Origin: Melieria omissa
Lineage: Eukaryota > Arthropoda > Insecta > Diptera > Ulidiidae
Length of the DNA: 64,000 bases
Direction of reading: 5' to 3'
Assembly (NCBI GenBank): GCA_963971225.1
Contig: OZ020269.1
Span: 14,878,421 to 14,942,420, forward strand
Shown: piece by piece, positions 48,165 to 60,134 of the stretch
Position numbering within the stretch: position 1 is the stretch's first letter
Layout: every line of letters starts with the position of its first letter
Notes under the pieces: generated by a model
The model's database searches: none
The model's input: only the letters and a program-made list of their open reading frames with translations
What the model was told of the DNA's origin: nothing
Made by a program: the position numbers and the translations under genes

Positions 48165-50120
48165 AATAGAAATTCATCCATCCATCCGTTCATCTCTCCG
48201 CCCGCTTGTTTGTTCGTCCATTTACTCGACCATGCGACCCTTCGTTCGTTTAACCGTTTGTCTGTCAATCTCTGCAACTATTATTATCTTTTCCTTTTCA
48301 TTCATCGTTGCATCCATCTAACCATCCACCCGAGAATCTGTTTGTCCACCCGTTTGTCGTCCTTACTCTGTTCTTCTATACGTTCTTCTGTTCACCTGTT
48401 CATTCATCTGTATATTCGTCAATCCATGAACCCGCTTGTACGTCCATCTATTCATTCGACCATTGGCGAATCTGTTCGACTATCAGTTTGTCTGTCCCTC
48501 TATGTATCCGTTTTTCTGTTTACCCATTCATTCATCCGTCTGTCCGTCTATACATCCATCTGACCATCCATCTATCCATCAATCTATTCATCTCCACCTA
48601 CTTGTAAATTTGTCCATTCATTAGGCCATCCGTGATTCTGTTCATCTGTCCATTTGTCTGTTCCTCTATGTATCCGTTTTTCTGTTTACCCATTCATTCA
48701 TCCGTCTGTCCGTCTATACATCCATCTGACCATCCACCTATCCATCAATCTATCCATCTCCACCTACTTGTAAATTCGTCTTTTCATTTGACCATCCGGG
48801 ATTCTGTTCATCTGTACATTTGCCTGTCCCTCTACGTATCCGTTTTTCGGTTCACCCATTCATTCATCCGTCTGACCATTCATCTGTCCATTAATTCACT
48901 TCTACATCTGTTCGTCCATTCAAACATCCGCGAATCAGTTCGTCTGTCCATTTCTTCTGTTCACCTGTTGATTCATCTATCCGTCTATTCCTCCGACCAT
49001 TTGTACATCCGTCTATTCATTCGACTATTCACGAATCTGTTCGATTGCTTGTTTGTCTGTCCCTCTCTGTATCCTTTCTTCTATTCATCCATCTGTACAT
49101 CCATCTATACATCTACCCACTTGTGCATTCGTTTGTCTATTCCAACATTGGAAAATCGTTTTGTCTGTCCGTTTGTTTATTTTGTTTATCCTCTATGTAT
49201 GCGTTCTTTTGTTCACCTATTCATTCATCCGTCTATTCGTTTTCCCCATCTTTCCATCCATTCATCTAACCATCTTCCCGCTTGTAATTCCCTTTGTTCA
49301 TTCGAACATTTGTCATCTGTTCATCTGTATTTGTCTGTATCCGTTCATCCGTTCACTCATACGTCTATCTGTCTACTCGCATATCTGTCCATCCATGTAT
49401 CCTTTTACGCGCTTGTACACCGGTTTGTGTATTCAAACATACGCGAATCTGTTCGTCTGTTTGTTTGTCTGTACGTCTATGTATCCGATCTTCTATTCAC
49501 CATTCCATTCGTCTATCTATTCGTTTGCTGATCCGTCTGTACATCCATTTATCCATTCATCTGTTTATACGTCCGTCTGTTCATTTGGTCATTCGCGAAT
49601 ATGTTCGACTATCAGTTTATCTGTACCTCTTTGTATCAATTCTCCTGTTGACTCATTTACTTATCCATTTATCCATCTTTTCAACAATCAATCCATCTGT
49701 CCACTTGTACATCGGTTTGTCCATTAGAACATTCGCTCATCTGTTCGTCTGCCCCTCTTTGTGTCCATTCTTCTGTTCACCAGTTCATTCATCTATCTGT
49801 CTGTTCATACATCTGCCAAACGAACCGCCTAACCATTTATTTATTCGAAGTTTCGCGCATCTGTCTCTCGATTTGTCTGATACTCTACGAATCCGTTCTT
49901 CTGTTTTCATTCATTCATTCATTCATTCATCTATCTGTCTGTCCATACATCTGTCAAACGAACCGCCTGACAATTCATTTATTCGAAGTTTCGCGCATCT
50001 GTCTCTCGATTTGTCTGATACTCTACGAATCCGTTCTTCTGTTTTGAATTCTTTTCATTTATCTTCTGTTCATTCATCGGTCTATCCGTTTGTCCATCTG
50101 TACATTTGCCCATCTATTGC
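48165..50120. repeat. Tetranucleotide-derived tandem repeat, unit about 125-165 bp
   Basis: The whole block is built of CATC, TGTC, TTCG and similar 4-bp words, with a longer period: TATCCGTTTTTCTG-like landmarks fall near 48505, 48671, 48838, 49068, 49193, 49337, 49484, 49634, 49757, 49889 and 50026. Some neighbours are near identical, e.g. 48493-48600 vs 48661-48770, and 49790-49905 vs 49925-50045 (CGAACCGCCTnACnATTnATTTATTCG). Frames of 220-300 codons are side effects (Ser/His/Leu/Ile/Val repeats). Confidence 0.92.
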
Positions 50121-51659
50121 AAACAGTTGCTATCACTGAGTTTTTCTCATGAATTTTATTTTTTAAATCATTTAATTTATTAACAGCTTTAATCTTTGAA
50201 GCAGAATGGAAGAATGCCAAGGTTTTTGATAAAATGGAATCAATTCAAATCTGAGCAAAATCAGTTCTGAGAATATGAAAATGGTAAAAACCTAAAAATA
50301 CTTCAATTGAAAAAATATCTAAACATATTTTTTTAATGTTTTGAATTTTTGAATTATTTTTTTTTAAGTTCAAGAATTAATTTTTTCTCCATCATGCTGC
50401 ATTCAGCTGCAAATCTTCTTGGAATGAACTTGCATCACTTGCAATTAAAATTATAAAACTTAAACTTTACAAAGCTTTTGCTTGAGTAGAATTTCAAAGT
50501 GATTTTCCGTATGGCTTCAGCTTTGAGGAAAACGTTAAATCAATTTTTGAACAGCTGCCAGCGTTTGACAAATTCCTTGAAAATTCAACGCACCAAAGCG
50601 CGAAACGAAAGAAGCCATAGTAATCATTTTTGCTTTCATAAGCTCCAATTTCAATTTTCAAGCGCATAAATCTGCGCCATAAAAGAAAAAAGAAAGGCTC
50701 AACTGCACCAACCTTATCTTTAGTCCTTTCACAGTTACAACACACACACACACACAGCTTGCAACACATTTACATTAGATTGCATTGCATAAACAAAACC
50801 GAATATGAAATGTTGTCATTTCAGAAATTTCAAAAGCCATTACAACTTTTCAGCTGCCATACAAGCGACATAAATAGCAGCAGCACCAGCAGCAACAACA
50901 ACAACAATAGTAGCACAAAAACAATAATAACAAGTGAAAAGTGAGAAATGAGAAATGAGCCAAAGAAAATGCTGCGCTTGCTGCTGCTGTTGTTTTTGTC
51001 TTTATTGTTGCTGACGCTGAAAATAGTTTCATGGCAGCTTTGCGTTGTTGCGAGCTCGGGCCAACATTGTCAACGTTGTTATTATCAGCAACATCATCGC
51101 CCATCGTCAACTACTTCAGTCGCGGTGTGTTGTTGCTTCAGTTTTGTTGCTGTGAAATTGCACAATATGCAAGTCACAAGTCACCAGCAGCAACAGCAGC
51201 AGCAGTTGTTGCTGCGCTTAAAGTTCAAATCTGCTCGCCTCGCTGCTGCTCCTCGGCGCTATTGCCGCACCTGTTGAATTTTACTCGCAACAACTAATTC
51301 CCTCTGTTCGTATTCTTTATTCTACGCTCCCCCGCTTCTGTGCTGTGGTGTCGTCGATTTATTTTTGTGTGCGCATTGTTGCATTTTTTCTGTTTTTGTT
51401 TTACTGCTGCAAGCATAAGTTGTTCGCTTTCTTGTTAGCCTCTTTCCACCAGCTGTGAGCCTTGAATGGCCGGCTACCTGTGTTGGCTGCCAGTTGCTGG
51501 TGTAGTGAATGCAACTGCCAACTGGCAGTAAACGGCATACATTATCCTGCACATCCTGGCACATTTTTGCAAGTGTGAACAGTTGCATGTGATGCTTAGG
51601 TGACCATAATCTTGTAAAAAGCTTTGGGGAAATGAAAAATTTAGATGACAGCAAAAATG
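50121..51659. other. Non-coding DNA, partly CAG/CAA-rich
   Basis: (CA)n at 50741-50755; GCAGCA/CAACAA tracts at 50876-50935 and 51186-51215. Frames here are Q/L/C-rich by-products. No gene supported. Confidence 0.4.
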
Positions 51660-54330
51660 TAGAGAAGAATTTTAAAGTTTAAAGCAAGAGACCTGATATA
51701 AAAAAATATGATAAAACTTTAATTAAATTAATAAAAATTATTCAGAAAATAATTAACATTAAATTAAAATTACTATTTTTAATGAATTTAACTAAATTCT
51801 AAATTCCGATTGATTAAATTGCATTCAGAATTTAAAAATTAATTAAATTCTGAATTCAATTCTTTTTTTAATAAATTATAATTTTAAGACTGAAATCAGT
51901 TATTTGAAAAATAAAGCAAATTCAGAATTAAATTTCAATTCAATTCAAGATAGTTCTTTAAAAACATTGAACTCAATTCAAAATGCAAATTGTAATAAGT
52001 TTTTTTTAATTTTTAAGAAATTATATTATGTAATTAAATTAATTTGTATTGTTGTTGTTGTTGTTGTATTTAATTAATTTAAAATGCAATTTAATTCACT
52101 TTCAAATTAATACATGTTATTCAGCAAATGAATGAAATTTAATTCAGAATTTCACTTAAGTTAAATAGAAATTAATTTTTAAGTAATTAATTAAGTTAAA
52201 TTCAAAATTCAATTTAATTATCTTTAAACAACTAATTTTCATTTTGAAATTGGAAATTGAAGGTTAAATTATTTGAAAGTTAATTTTTAAAAAAGTACAT
52301 TTAATTGAATTCCAAATTTAATTTGTTATAAATTATATAATTTAAAAATATTATATATTGAAAATTAATTAAATTATATTCAAAATTAATTAAATTTTTT
52401 AAATAACTTATTTTAATTAATTAAACAAAATTAACTATTAATTAATAATTTAATTAAAAAATTATTAATTAATTTTAATTTAATAAAATTTAATGTAATA
52501 ACTTTTTAATCTATTTAATTTGATTAATTGTAAGTAATTAATTAATTTTTAATTAATTAATTTTTAATTAATTAATTTTTAATTAATTAATTTTTAATTT
52601 TAATTTAATACTTTTATTAAATTACATTAATTAAATTAATTTAAATTAATTAAAATTAATTAAAATTAAAATTAAATAAAATAAAATTAATTAAAATTAA
52701 TTATATTATTAATTTAAAAAATTAAAACTTAATTAATTAAATTAGTTATGCAAAAGTAAACTGAATTCAATTCGAAATTTCAATTCCAAATTGAAAACAA
52801 ATTCATTTTAAAATTGAATTAAAATAAAATTATAATAAAAAAATTTTTTTTTTAAATAACATTTTTAAATAATTTACAAAGCAAAATTAATTATTAATTA
52901 ATAATTTAGTTAATAAATTAATTAATTAATTAATTTATTTATTAATTCAATTATTAATTAATATTTAATTTTGTTTTGTAAGTAAATTTTATTAAAAAAA
53001 AAAATTGATTTTATTATAATTAATTAATTTTAATGTAATAATTTTGTGATCGGTTTAATTTGATTAATAATAATAATAATAATTGATTGGCACGACAGCC
53101 CGCTTACGCGAGACTAAGGCCTAGCTTCCCGCAACCACCCGTGTTGTGCGTGTGAATTTTGTACGCGGGTGGAAGGGACCTACAGTTTTATGCCGGTTCC
53201 GAACGGCAGGTTGGGAGCTTTTTCATAGGCAATTTTTGCTCTCAGAGGTTTGCCATTTCCAGCTGAGAGGACAGCCACCGAAAGAGAAAACGAGTTTCCC
53301 GTTATTTTTTTTAGGTGTTACTACATGCAGAATTCGATCTTGCGTCGCTCTGCATGCGACTCGTTGGACCGCGCACTAACCAACTGAGCCACGGCGGCTG
53401 CCGTAATTGTAATTAATTAATTAATTTTTAATAAATTAATTTTAATTTATTAATTTGATTAAATTACATTAATTAAATTAATTAAAATTAATTAAATTAT
53501 TAATTTCAAGAATTAAAAATTAATTATTTTAAAAATTAAAACTTAATTAATTAAATTAGTTATGCAAAAGTAAACTGAATTCAATTCGAAATTTCAATTC
53601 CAAATTGAAGACAAATTAATTTTAAAATTGAATTGAAATAAAATTAGTTATTTCAAAAACCAGAATTCAGGTGAAATTTGATTTAAATTCGTATTGAAAA
53701 AATTTAAATTAGAATTAAATATTAAAAAATTAATTAAATTTAATTCAGAGTTGAACTAAATTTATTGTTTAAATAAAAACTTTAATTTAAAAAATATAAG
53801 CAATTTAATTTTAAATAAAAGTAATCAATTTAGATCAAATCAGATATTATTACACTAATTATTATTTTTTAATTGACAATTAATTAAATAATTTTAAATA
53901 ACAAATTGAGGGTAAAACATAAGATTTATTATATTCGATGTCAACTGTATTTAATTAAATTAAATTTTAATTATTTTTTTATTATTTAATTAACTTAATA
54001 TTAGTTACTTCGAAATTTATTTAAATTCAATTAAAATAAATTGAAATTAAATTAAATTCAATTAAAATTAAATAAAATTAAAATAATTTATTTAAAAATA
54101 AAATTTAATTCAGAAATAATTTTAATTTATTTTTTTAATAACTTTTTTGAATCAAAAGAAAATTCAATTTAAAATTGAATTAAATAATAAATAGTTATTG
54201 AAAAAATAAATTTTAAATTAATAACAAATGTTGAATTCAATTTTATTAAAATTGAAAGAGTTTAAAGTTTATTCAAATAACCTCATTTAAAAACATTAAT
54301 AAAATCAAATTCAGAACTCCACCCAATGGT
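51660..54330. repeat. AATT-rich low-complexity block with an internal duplication
   Basis: About 2.7 kb dominated by AATTAATT and AAATT words. A long duplication is visible: TAATGTAATAA at 52491 and 53031, and TTAATTAAATTAGTTATGCA, AAAGTAAACTGAATTCAATT and CGAAATTTCAATTCCAAATTG near 52735 and 53545, with nearly identical sequence around them. The second copy is interrupted by the SINE at 53065-53402. Confidence 0.85.
53065..53402 (-). mobile_element. tRNA-derived SINE, about 335 bp, with (ATT)n tail
   Basis: The minus strand starts GGCAGCCGCCGTGGCTCAGTT and continues GGTTAGTGCGC, containing a pol III A box (TGGCTCAGTTGGT; plus 53379-53391), then a B-box-like AGATCGAATT (around 53331-53341) about 38 nt downstream, then a GC-rich body and an ATT trinucleotide tail (53065-53083 on plus). 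A and B boxes at tRNA-like spacing plus a simple tail is the SINE2 plan. It stands out sharply as GC-balanced sequence in an AATT desert. The paralogous unit at 52500-52550 shows the empty site. Confidence 0.88.
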
Positions 54331-54584
54331 CGGTCACCCCATTGTGAATTTGCATGAAATATGTGTTTGCATGTGTAAAGGTATTCCTTTTGTCAGTTGT
54401 TTTGTTTCGAGGTGCATATTTTATTAGCATACAAACGTATAATATGGAGAAATGTGTTTGTGTGTTGTCTCGTTGCCTTCGCTATAAAAACGCCCAGCTC
54501 GCAACCTGCCGCTGCTGCTGCCACTGCTTCCGCACTCAGCTGCATACACATATGTTACACATACACACACGCAGACCTACTTAA
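54331..54584. other. Non-coding DNA
   Basis: A short stretch with TGTGTTTG and CACATA runs; no gene seen. Confidence 0.35.
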
Positions 54585-54721
54585 CCCTAAGCTGCCATAA
54601 AGCAAGGAATGGCATTGTATTTTGATAGCTTCCAGGATCACAGTGTAAATTTTTTTCTAGCATAAGAATATTTTCTTGCAGAACTCTCATGTTTTGCATA
54701 CTGGAATAAAGCGATGCAGGG
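54585..54721. mobile_element. Weak candidate piggyBac-like MITE
   Basis: Flanked by TTAA on both sides (54581-54584, 54722-54725) with CCCT starting inward from each side (CCCTAAGCTG; reverse CCCTGCATCG). 137 bp, non-coding. Only CCCT plus scattered bases match, so this may be chance. Confidence 0.3.
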
Positions 54722-54725
54722 TTAA

Positions 54726-55689
54726 GGGTCAAGCAATTTGAGAACATAAGCACATGAAATATTTGTGCTATTATTTTAAACGCATAGAAACACACACACA
54801 TACATACAAATACTAGTATGGGAAAATGTACTGATGTGCAGATGTGTGTGTTTGCTATTCAAATGTGTGTTTGAATGAATTTGGTTCGAGTGAAATTGTC
54901 ATATGTGGCATGCTTGAAGGGTTTATGGCAATTTGAGGCATTTGTGATAAAATGTGCGCAACGTATGAAGTTGTTGCCGCTGCTGCATACACTTTAACCT
55001 CGGCTCTACTTAAGCAACAGCTGGCTACCGCCATTAAGTCTCAACAGTTGACTAATAGCTTCTGTCAAATTTATAATACTAACATATATGATATCATATA
55101 CAGTAAGGTAGTATATAATTTATACAACAAACACCAATTGTTCTCTTTAATGTTGTAGGCCAGCGTTCAGTTCACTAAAAGACTGAACGACATAGAATGA
55201 AAAATAGAAAATTTAATGCTTCTGCTTAGTTTTGCGTCTCATTGATTTCCAAATAGCTCTGCACTTGAACTTGTCTTAAGTTGCAAAGCCAGCAAACCTA
55301 AAAATTAACAAACAAATTGAAAACGTTCTGCTATGAAAGCGATTTCAATTTTCTTTTCAGTGTCTCAGATGCTTAGCTGTATGTTTCTATACAACTTTTT
55401 GCCATAATTCAAAGAACTTCTACGGTTTTTTTGTCATTCTGCTTCTTATTTTTCTTCTGCTTCTTTGCTTTGTTACATTCACATTTACATTATGTGGCAC
55501 AATTTTTCTTTGTACTTTGTTCAGTCTGCTGTGTCTGTCCTTTGTTTAATTTTATATGCCTTGTTAGTGTTTATCGGCCGCATGACATCTGCTGTTTAGT
55601 CAAACGAAATGTTGACCTAAGGGTGAGCAAACCAGCCAAATCGAGTCAAGCAGAAACTTTACAAAGTGCATTTTTTTAAGATGTAACTT
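54726..55689. other. Non-coding DNA
   Basis: CA/CATA run at 54791-54807. No gene or repeat recognised. Confidence 0.4.
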
Positions 55690-57840
55690 TATTTGGGCAG
55701 AGTATAAAATTTTGGTTTTTTTCTAAATTGTTTATGGAATTAAATAATGTTTGGGTTTCTTTCTTTCATAGAAAAGATATCCAATTTCAGAAAGTATAAA
55801 TATATTACATTAAATTACAGTTAAAGTAAACATTAAATTCTTAAAAATATTTTTTACATGTAAGAACAGTCTTACAGTACAGAAATTAATTAGTCTAAAG
55901 AAAGAGTTCAGAAAATATTTAACCCTAAAAAAAATCTGAAAATTAAATAAAATGCTTGAGACCACAAAGCATCGGAGACCAATAATTTCAAGATTTTTAA
56001 TTTAAAACAATTAAAAATTATAATATTTAAATTATAAACAAATATTCATGATGTTTGTTGTTTAAAAAAATCTCAAAATTAAAAGAAATGCGTGAAACCA
56101 CAAGCAAATACAGAGACAAATAATTTCAAGATTTTCAAAATGTATAAAATTTAAAAATTTAAAGATTTAAATTATAAACAAATTTTTATTCATGATTTTT
56201 CTTATACTACAAAAATAAATGAGTTCTAAAAGAGTCTCTACAAGCTACTTAAATTATTAAGAAAAATTATAAGCAAATTAAGAAAATAAAATAAAATGCA
56301 TGAAACAAACAAAAACAGAGACAAATAATTTCAAGATTTGAAAATATATAAAAATTAAAAATTCGTACATTTAAATTATAAACAAATGATTTTCCATGAT
56401 CTTTCTTACAACATAAAAATTAATTATTGCTAAAAATATTTGAAAATTAAATAAAATCTTTGACACTACAAACGAAAACAGTTATAAATATATACAAATT
56501 CAAAATTGTAAGATTAAAACTATAAAAACAAATTTATTAATGATTTTTCTTACACTACAAAAATAAATTAGGTCAAAGAAGTTCGCCCAACTATAAAAAA
56601 TCTGAAAACCAAATAAAAATTGTATCATCACAAAAGAAAACAGAGACAAATAATTTCAACAAATTAATAATTTAAAACAAATTAAAATAAAAAAAATTAA
56701 AAATTTATACATTAAAAATATCGGATGGATACAATAACAAGAAACGAAAAACACTTCGAAGTTTATATGAGCAATAAATGAGCAAATTGGATCTGGGAAG
56801 ACCACCAGATCCATTTTAAACCACACACAGTTAAGTGGTTTACAGACGGCTCAAAAACGCACGGGACGGGAGTGTTTGGACCTCGCCTCAAGCACTATGA
56901 GTCCATGGGGGAAACTTCCAGCATATTCTAGGTGGAACTCTATGCTATCAGGCTCTGCGTGCAAGTCAACCTCGAACGTGCCTACAGAGGGCAGGACATC
57001 GTCATCTGCTCCGACAGCCAAGCAGCCATTAAAGCACTAATCTCATATGAGATAACCTCAGGATTAGTGCTGGAATGCATTAAGGCATTGAATGCACTGG
57101 GCAAACGCAACCAGGTGAGAAGATCCTCTGGGCTGGGCAAAAGCGCCATAACGGAGTCACAGAGACTTGAGGAAAGGACCAGGAACACTGGACTAGCGCC
57201 TCCGGTCTCAGGCAATCGAAAATCTTTATCAAAGAGAAACCAGCTTAGACAGGTCTTCTAATTGGGCATTGCAGATTGAGGAACACATGCATACAATCGC
57301 AATAGAACAGGTAAGCGCCTGTAGACTCTGCGAAACGGCAGAGGAGACTCCCGAACACATCATAATGCACTGTAATGCGGCTTGTCACAGCAGGTTGCGT
57401 TACCTGGGCCAGTTTTGGCTTGCAGAAGAGTTTCATTAGGGCGGTTGGTCTAGGAGATGTACTCTAACATTTGAAGAGGGCACAATAGATCAATCCGGGT
57501 CTCAGTGCAGTTTACCCTAATCAATTCTATTCTATATTAAAAATATTAAAATTATAAACAAAAATGTTTTCATATTTTTATTGCAGTACGAAAACTAATT
57601 AGTCTTAAAAAGTACCTCACACTAGCATAAAAAAATGGAAATGTAATTAAATTTCTAACAACACAAACGAAGACAGAGGCAAAAAATTAATTAAAAATTT
57701 AGTAGTTAGACTTAAAAAAGAGAATCAAGTAATTATTAGTAAAACTAAACATACTACACCCTAAAAAACAAAAAACTATTAAATAACAACTTTTTAAAGT
57801 TTTCATATTTTGCACAATATTCTTTTCCCACCTTTCCCTA
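55690..57840. repeat. AT-rich tandem array, unit about 140-210 bp, split by a LINE
   Basis: The landmark ACAGAGACAAATAATTTCAAG or a variant occurs near 55970, 56108, 56312, about 56478 and 56637, then GACAGAGGCAAAAAATT at about 57671. Other shared words: TTTAAATTATAAACAAA, TTCATGATTTTTCTTA, CTACAAAAATAAAT. Subtracting the 814-bp insertion and its 11-bp duplication puts the last landmark about 209 bp from its neighbour, in step with the array. Confidence 0.8.
56722..57535 (+). pseudogene. 5'-truncated LINE fragment: RNase H domain and C-terminal CCHC motif
   Basis: Encodes WFTDGSKTHGTGVFG, then (after an in-frame TAG) VELYAIRLCVQ, and VICSDSQAAIKAL. These are the D, E and D active-site blocks of an RNase H domain as found in I-, R1- and LOA-group LINEs. 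After a frame change, a CRLCETAEETPEHIIMHC motif (C-x2-C-x8-H-x4-C) follows near 57316-57370, then a stop and about 120 bp of 3'UTR. Reverse transcriptase and endonuclease are missing. The usual RNase H C-terminal part after 'ALGKRNQV' is scrambled and at least one frameshift is present, so the copy is inactive. Flanked by the duplication ATTAAAAATAT (56711-56721, 57536-57546). It ends in TCTATTCTAT with no poly(A). Confidence 0.88.
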
Positions 57841-58859
57841 ATATTTTATATGTCGCAAAGTATATTATTTTTTTTTTTTTTTATAGGTAGGTATGCTTTG
57901 AAATTACAATGGCTTTTTGAATTTTTTATTAATTTAAAAATGTGTTCATAAAACAACAAAATGAGCGTTCAACATGAAACATTTTCGCTTTAATATGAAA
58001 TATGCAAATAAAAACATTTTCATGTTTAGCAGCGGCAGTGTTTAAAGCCATACGGGGCGTATACGTAACATACACATTTGAAGGGGGGAAAATAAAGAAT
58101 AAAAAACTTTAGTACAGAAAACTGTACCATGCAAACAAAGAAATCATTAAATTGTCAAGTCCAAACAATTTGACAATATAAAAAAGAAATTTTTAAACTG
58201 TCAAATGTGGGAGAGAGCAAAGATTTTATATAAAATTTAGTAAAGACAAACACCATTCTGTATCTCGCATTGTATAAGTGCAATCCAGTTAAGGTAGATG
58301 GCTTTCGAAAGATAAAATTTCGTGCTAAAAAAACTTCTCGGACAGTTTTGTGATTGATTGATTCAGTTTTGTTTAAGCTCACATTAAAAATTTGTTTAAT
58401 GAAAACATTTTTTGTTGGGCAAAAATACAGCGAAAAAAAACAAAATATGAGAAATACAAATATGCTCAAAGCTGAGTGCTGCAAAACATTTTGTGATTTA
58501 GTTCAACTTAACCCTTTCGGGACGGAGTTTAGTTTTGAAATTCAAAATACTCTCAGTAGAAATATACTCATGCTATGAAAGTTGGGGTTAGAGAATTATA
58601 TTGAATGCTCACAAGCTCTGAAATCATCCTTTTATGCGGGAACACCGAAATCGAAAAAATATTTTGCGTGAGTCGTAAGATTTTAATAATTTTTTTGAGG
58701 GTCATTAAAAACTTGCTGGGACGTATTATCCCAGTTTTTGATTGGTTTTGATTTTTTGAAATTTTTATTTCCAGTTTTATTTTAAGTTTTTATGATTTTT
58801 TACACATTTTGTTGAACTTGAAAATTTTTAAGTATTTTTTTTTAACAATTTTTAAAATT
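57841..58859. other. Non-coding AT-rich DNA
   Basis: A poly-T run at 57868-57882. TTAACCCTTTCGGGACGG at 58510-58527 resembles a piggyBac-like end but no partner was found. No gene seen. Confidence 0.35.
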
Positions 58860-59640
58860 TTTCACATTCCTTTTTCGAAATATTTTCAGTGTGACATTTT
58901 GTGAAATTTGCAACAACTAAATTTTCCAAAGTTTTTGTAACCATTTTCTAATTTTTTTATTTTTGCACTGAATTAATACATTAAAATTGTTTTGGTTTTT
59001 TTATAATAAAAAGCTTAAAGCAAAAGTTTGCCACAGTTTGTGAACTTTAACTGAATTTTGGACACTTTTTTGTAGCAATTATTGATTTTTGATAAGCAAC
59101 CTGAGTTTCCAAGATTTTTAATTTTTTACTTAGTTTTAGTTAGTTTAGTGTTAAATGTTATTTTATTTTAACTATTTTAAATATTTTTCATATTTATTAT
59201 TAAAAATATTTTTCTGTTAAATTTTTTATATTTTTTGAAATTTTCACGATTAAATACCACCACTTTTCTATATTTTTCATTTCTGCACTGAATTGCACTG
59301 AATTTATATACAAAATTTTTAGTTTTCACGATTAAATATTCCAATGTTTTTGTAACACTTTTCTATATTTTTTATTTCTGCACTGAATTGCACTGAGTTT
59401 ATATACAAAATTTTTAGGATTTTTTTTATAGCAAAAAGATTGAATATTTTTCAGTGCACAGTTTAGAAACTCACTGAACTTGAACTGAATTTTCGACACT
59501 TTTTTTGTAGCAATTTCTGATACCTTTTATAAATATTTTGCTGCCTGCGTTTTGTGAACTCGCTGAGTTAGCAGATTTTTCATCAGTTTGTAAAATTTCT
59601 AGCACTTTTTTTGTAATATTTTTTGAACGTTTCTCAAAAT
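58860..59640. repeat. Diverged T-rich duplications
   Basis: A roughly 95-bp tandem pair at 59235-59420 (TTTCACGATTAAATA, CACTTTTCTATATTTTT, TTTCTGCACTGAATTGCACT, TTTATATACAAAATTTTTAG) and a wider pair, about 58975-59095 and 59395-59520, sharing TGAACTGAATTTT, GACACTTTTTTTGTAGCAATT. Confidence 0.75.
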
Positions 59641-60130
59641 TTCTGTGTGCTCTGTAAACGCCCTCAGTTTGTTTTAGTAAGAAATGAGAATCCACGCCAT
59701 GTAAACACGCAGCAGTCACCAATTATATACAAACACACCCATTCATACATGCAAACTAATTCGAAAAAACGCCCGAGTGCCAACACAAATCATGTGGCAA
59801 AGTGCACAGCATCAAGTCGCAACACACATTTGTTTCGTCCAAGTGCAACGTGTGCGGCGCTGCGCTCTGTTTGAACAGGAGGATTGCCACAAGCGGTCAA
59901 GGACTATGCTACTCGTGCTTACATGTGTAGCTATCTGTGCATATGCCATGGTCAGCGCGCGCACACACACACATATACACACGGCGCGCTCGGAATTAAG
60001 CCAAACAAATGTTTATGGATTTTCATGTGCGCACAAATTTACGCCACTAATTCGAATACGATTCGCACAATATTTACACAAATGCAAAATTCCAATATGT
60101 AAACAACGAAATAGTTGTGAAAGTACTCAC
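59641..60130 (-). other. Start of the inferred first intron (minus strand)
   Basis: Sequence just 3' of the splice donor on the minus strand. On the plus strand it holds a competing frame starting at 59908, MLLVLTCVAICAYAMVSA, that is also signal-peptide-like but runs straight into a CA microsatellite (59960-59982). I favour the minus-strand exon because it has a strong donor and an upstream in-frame stop. Confidence 0.35.
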
Positions 60131-60134
60131 CTTG
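60123..60134 (-). promoter_or_regulatory. Strong 5' splice site GCAAG|GTGAGTA
   Basis: The exon/intron boundary lies between 60131 and 60130 on the minus strand. AAG|GTGAGT matches the metazoan U1 donor consensus (MAG|GTRAGT) at every position. It leaves a split codon (AG|N, phase 2) in the signal-peptide frame. Confidence 0.55.

Noticed and set aside
48632..50139. Overlapping plus frames of 220-300 codons
   Set aside because: Tetranucleotide-derived Ser/His/Leu repeats in two or three frames at once.
50948..51297. Leu/Gln/Cys-rich frames over the CAG/CAA tract
   Set aside because: Triplet-repeat by-products; no conserved motif or start context.
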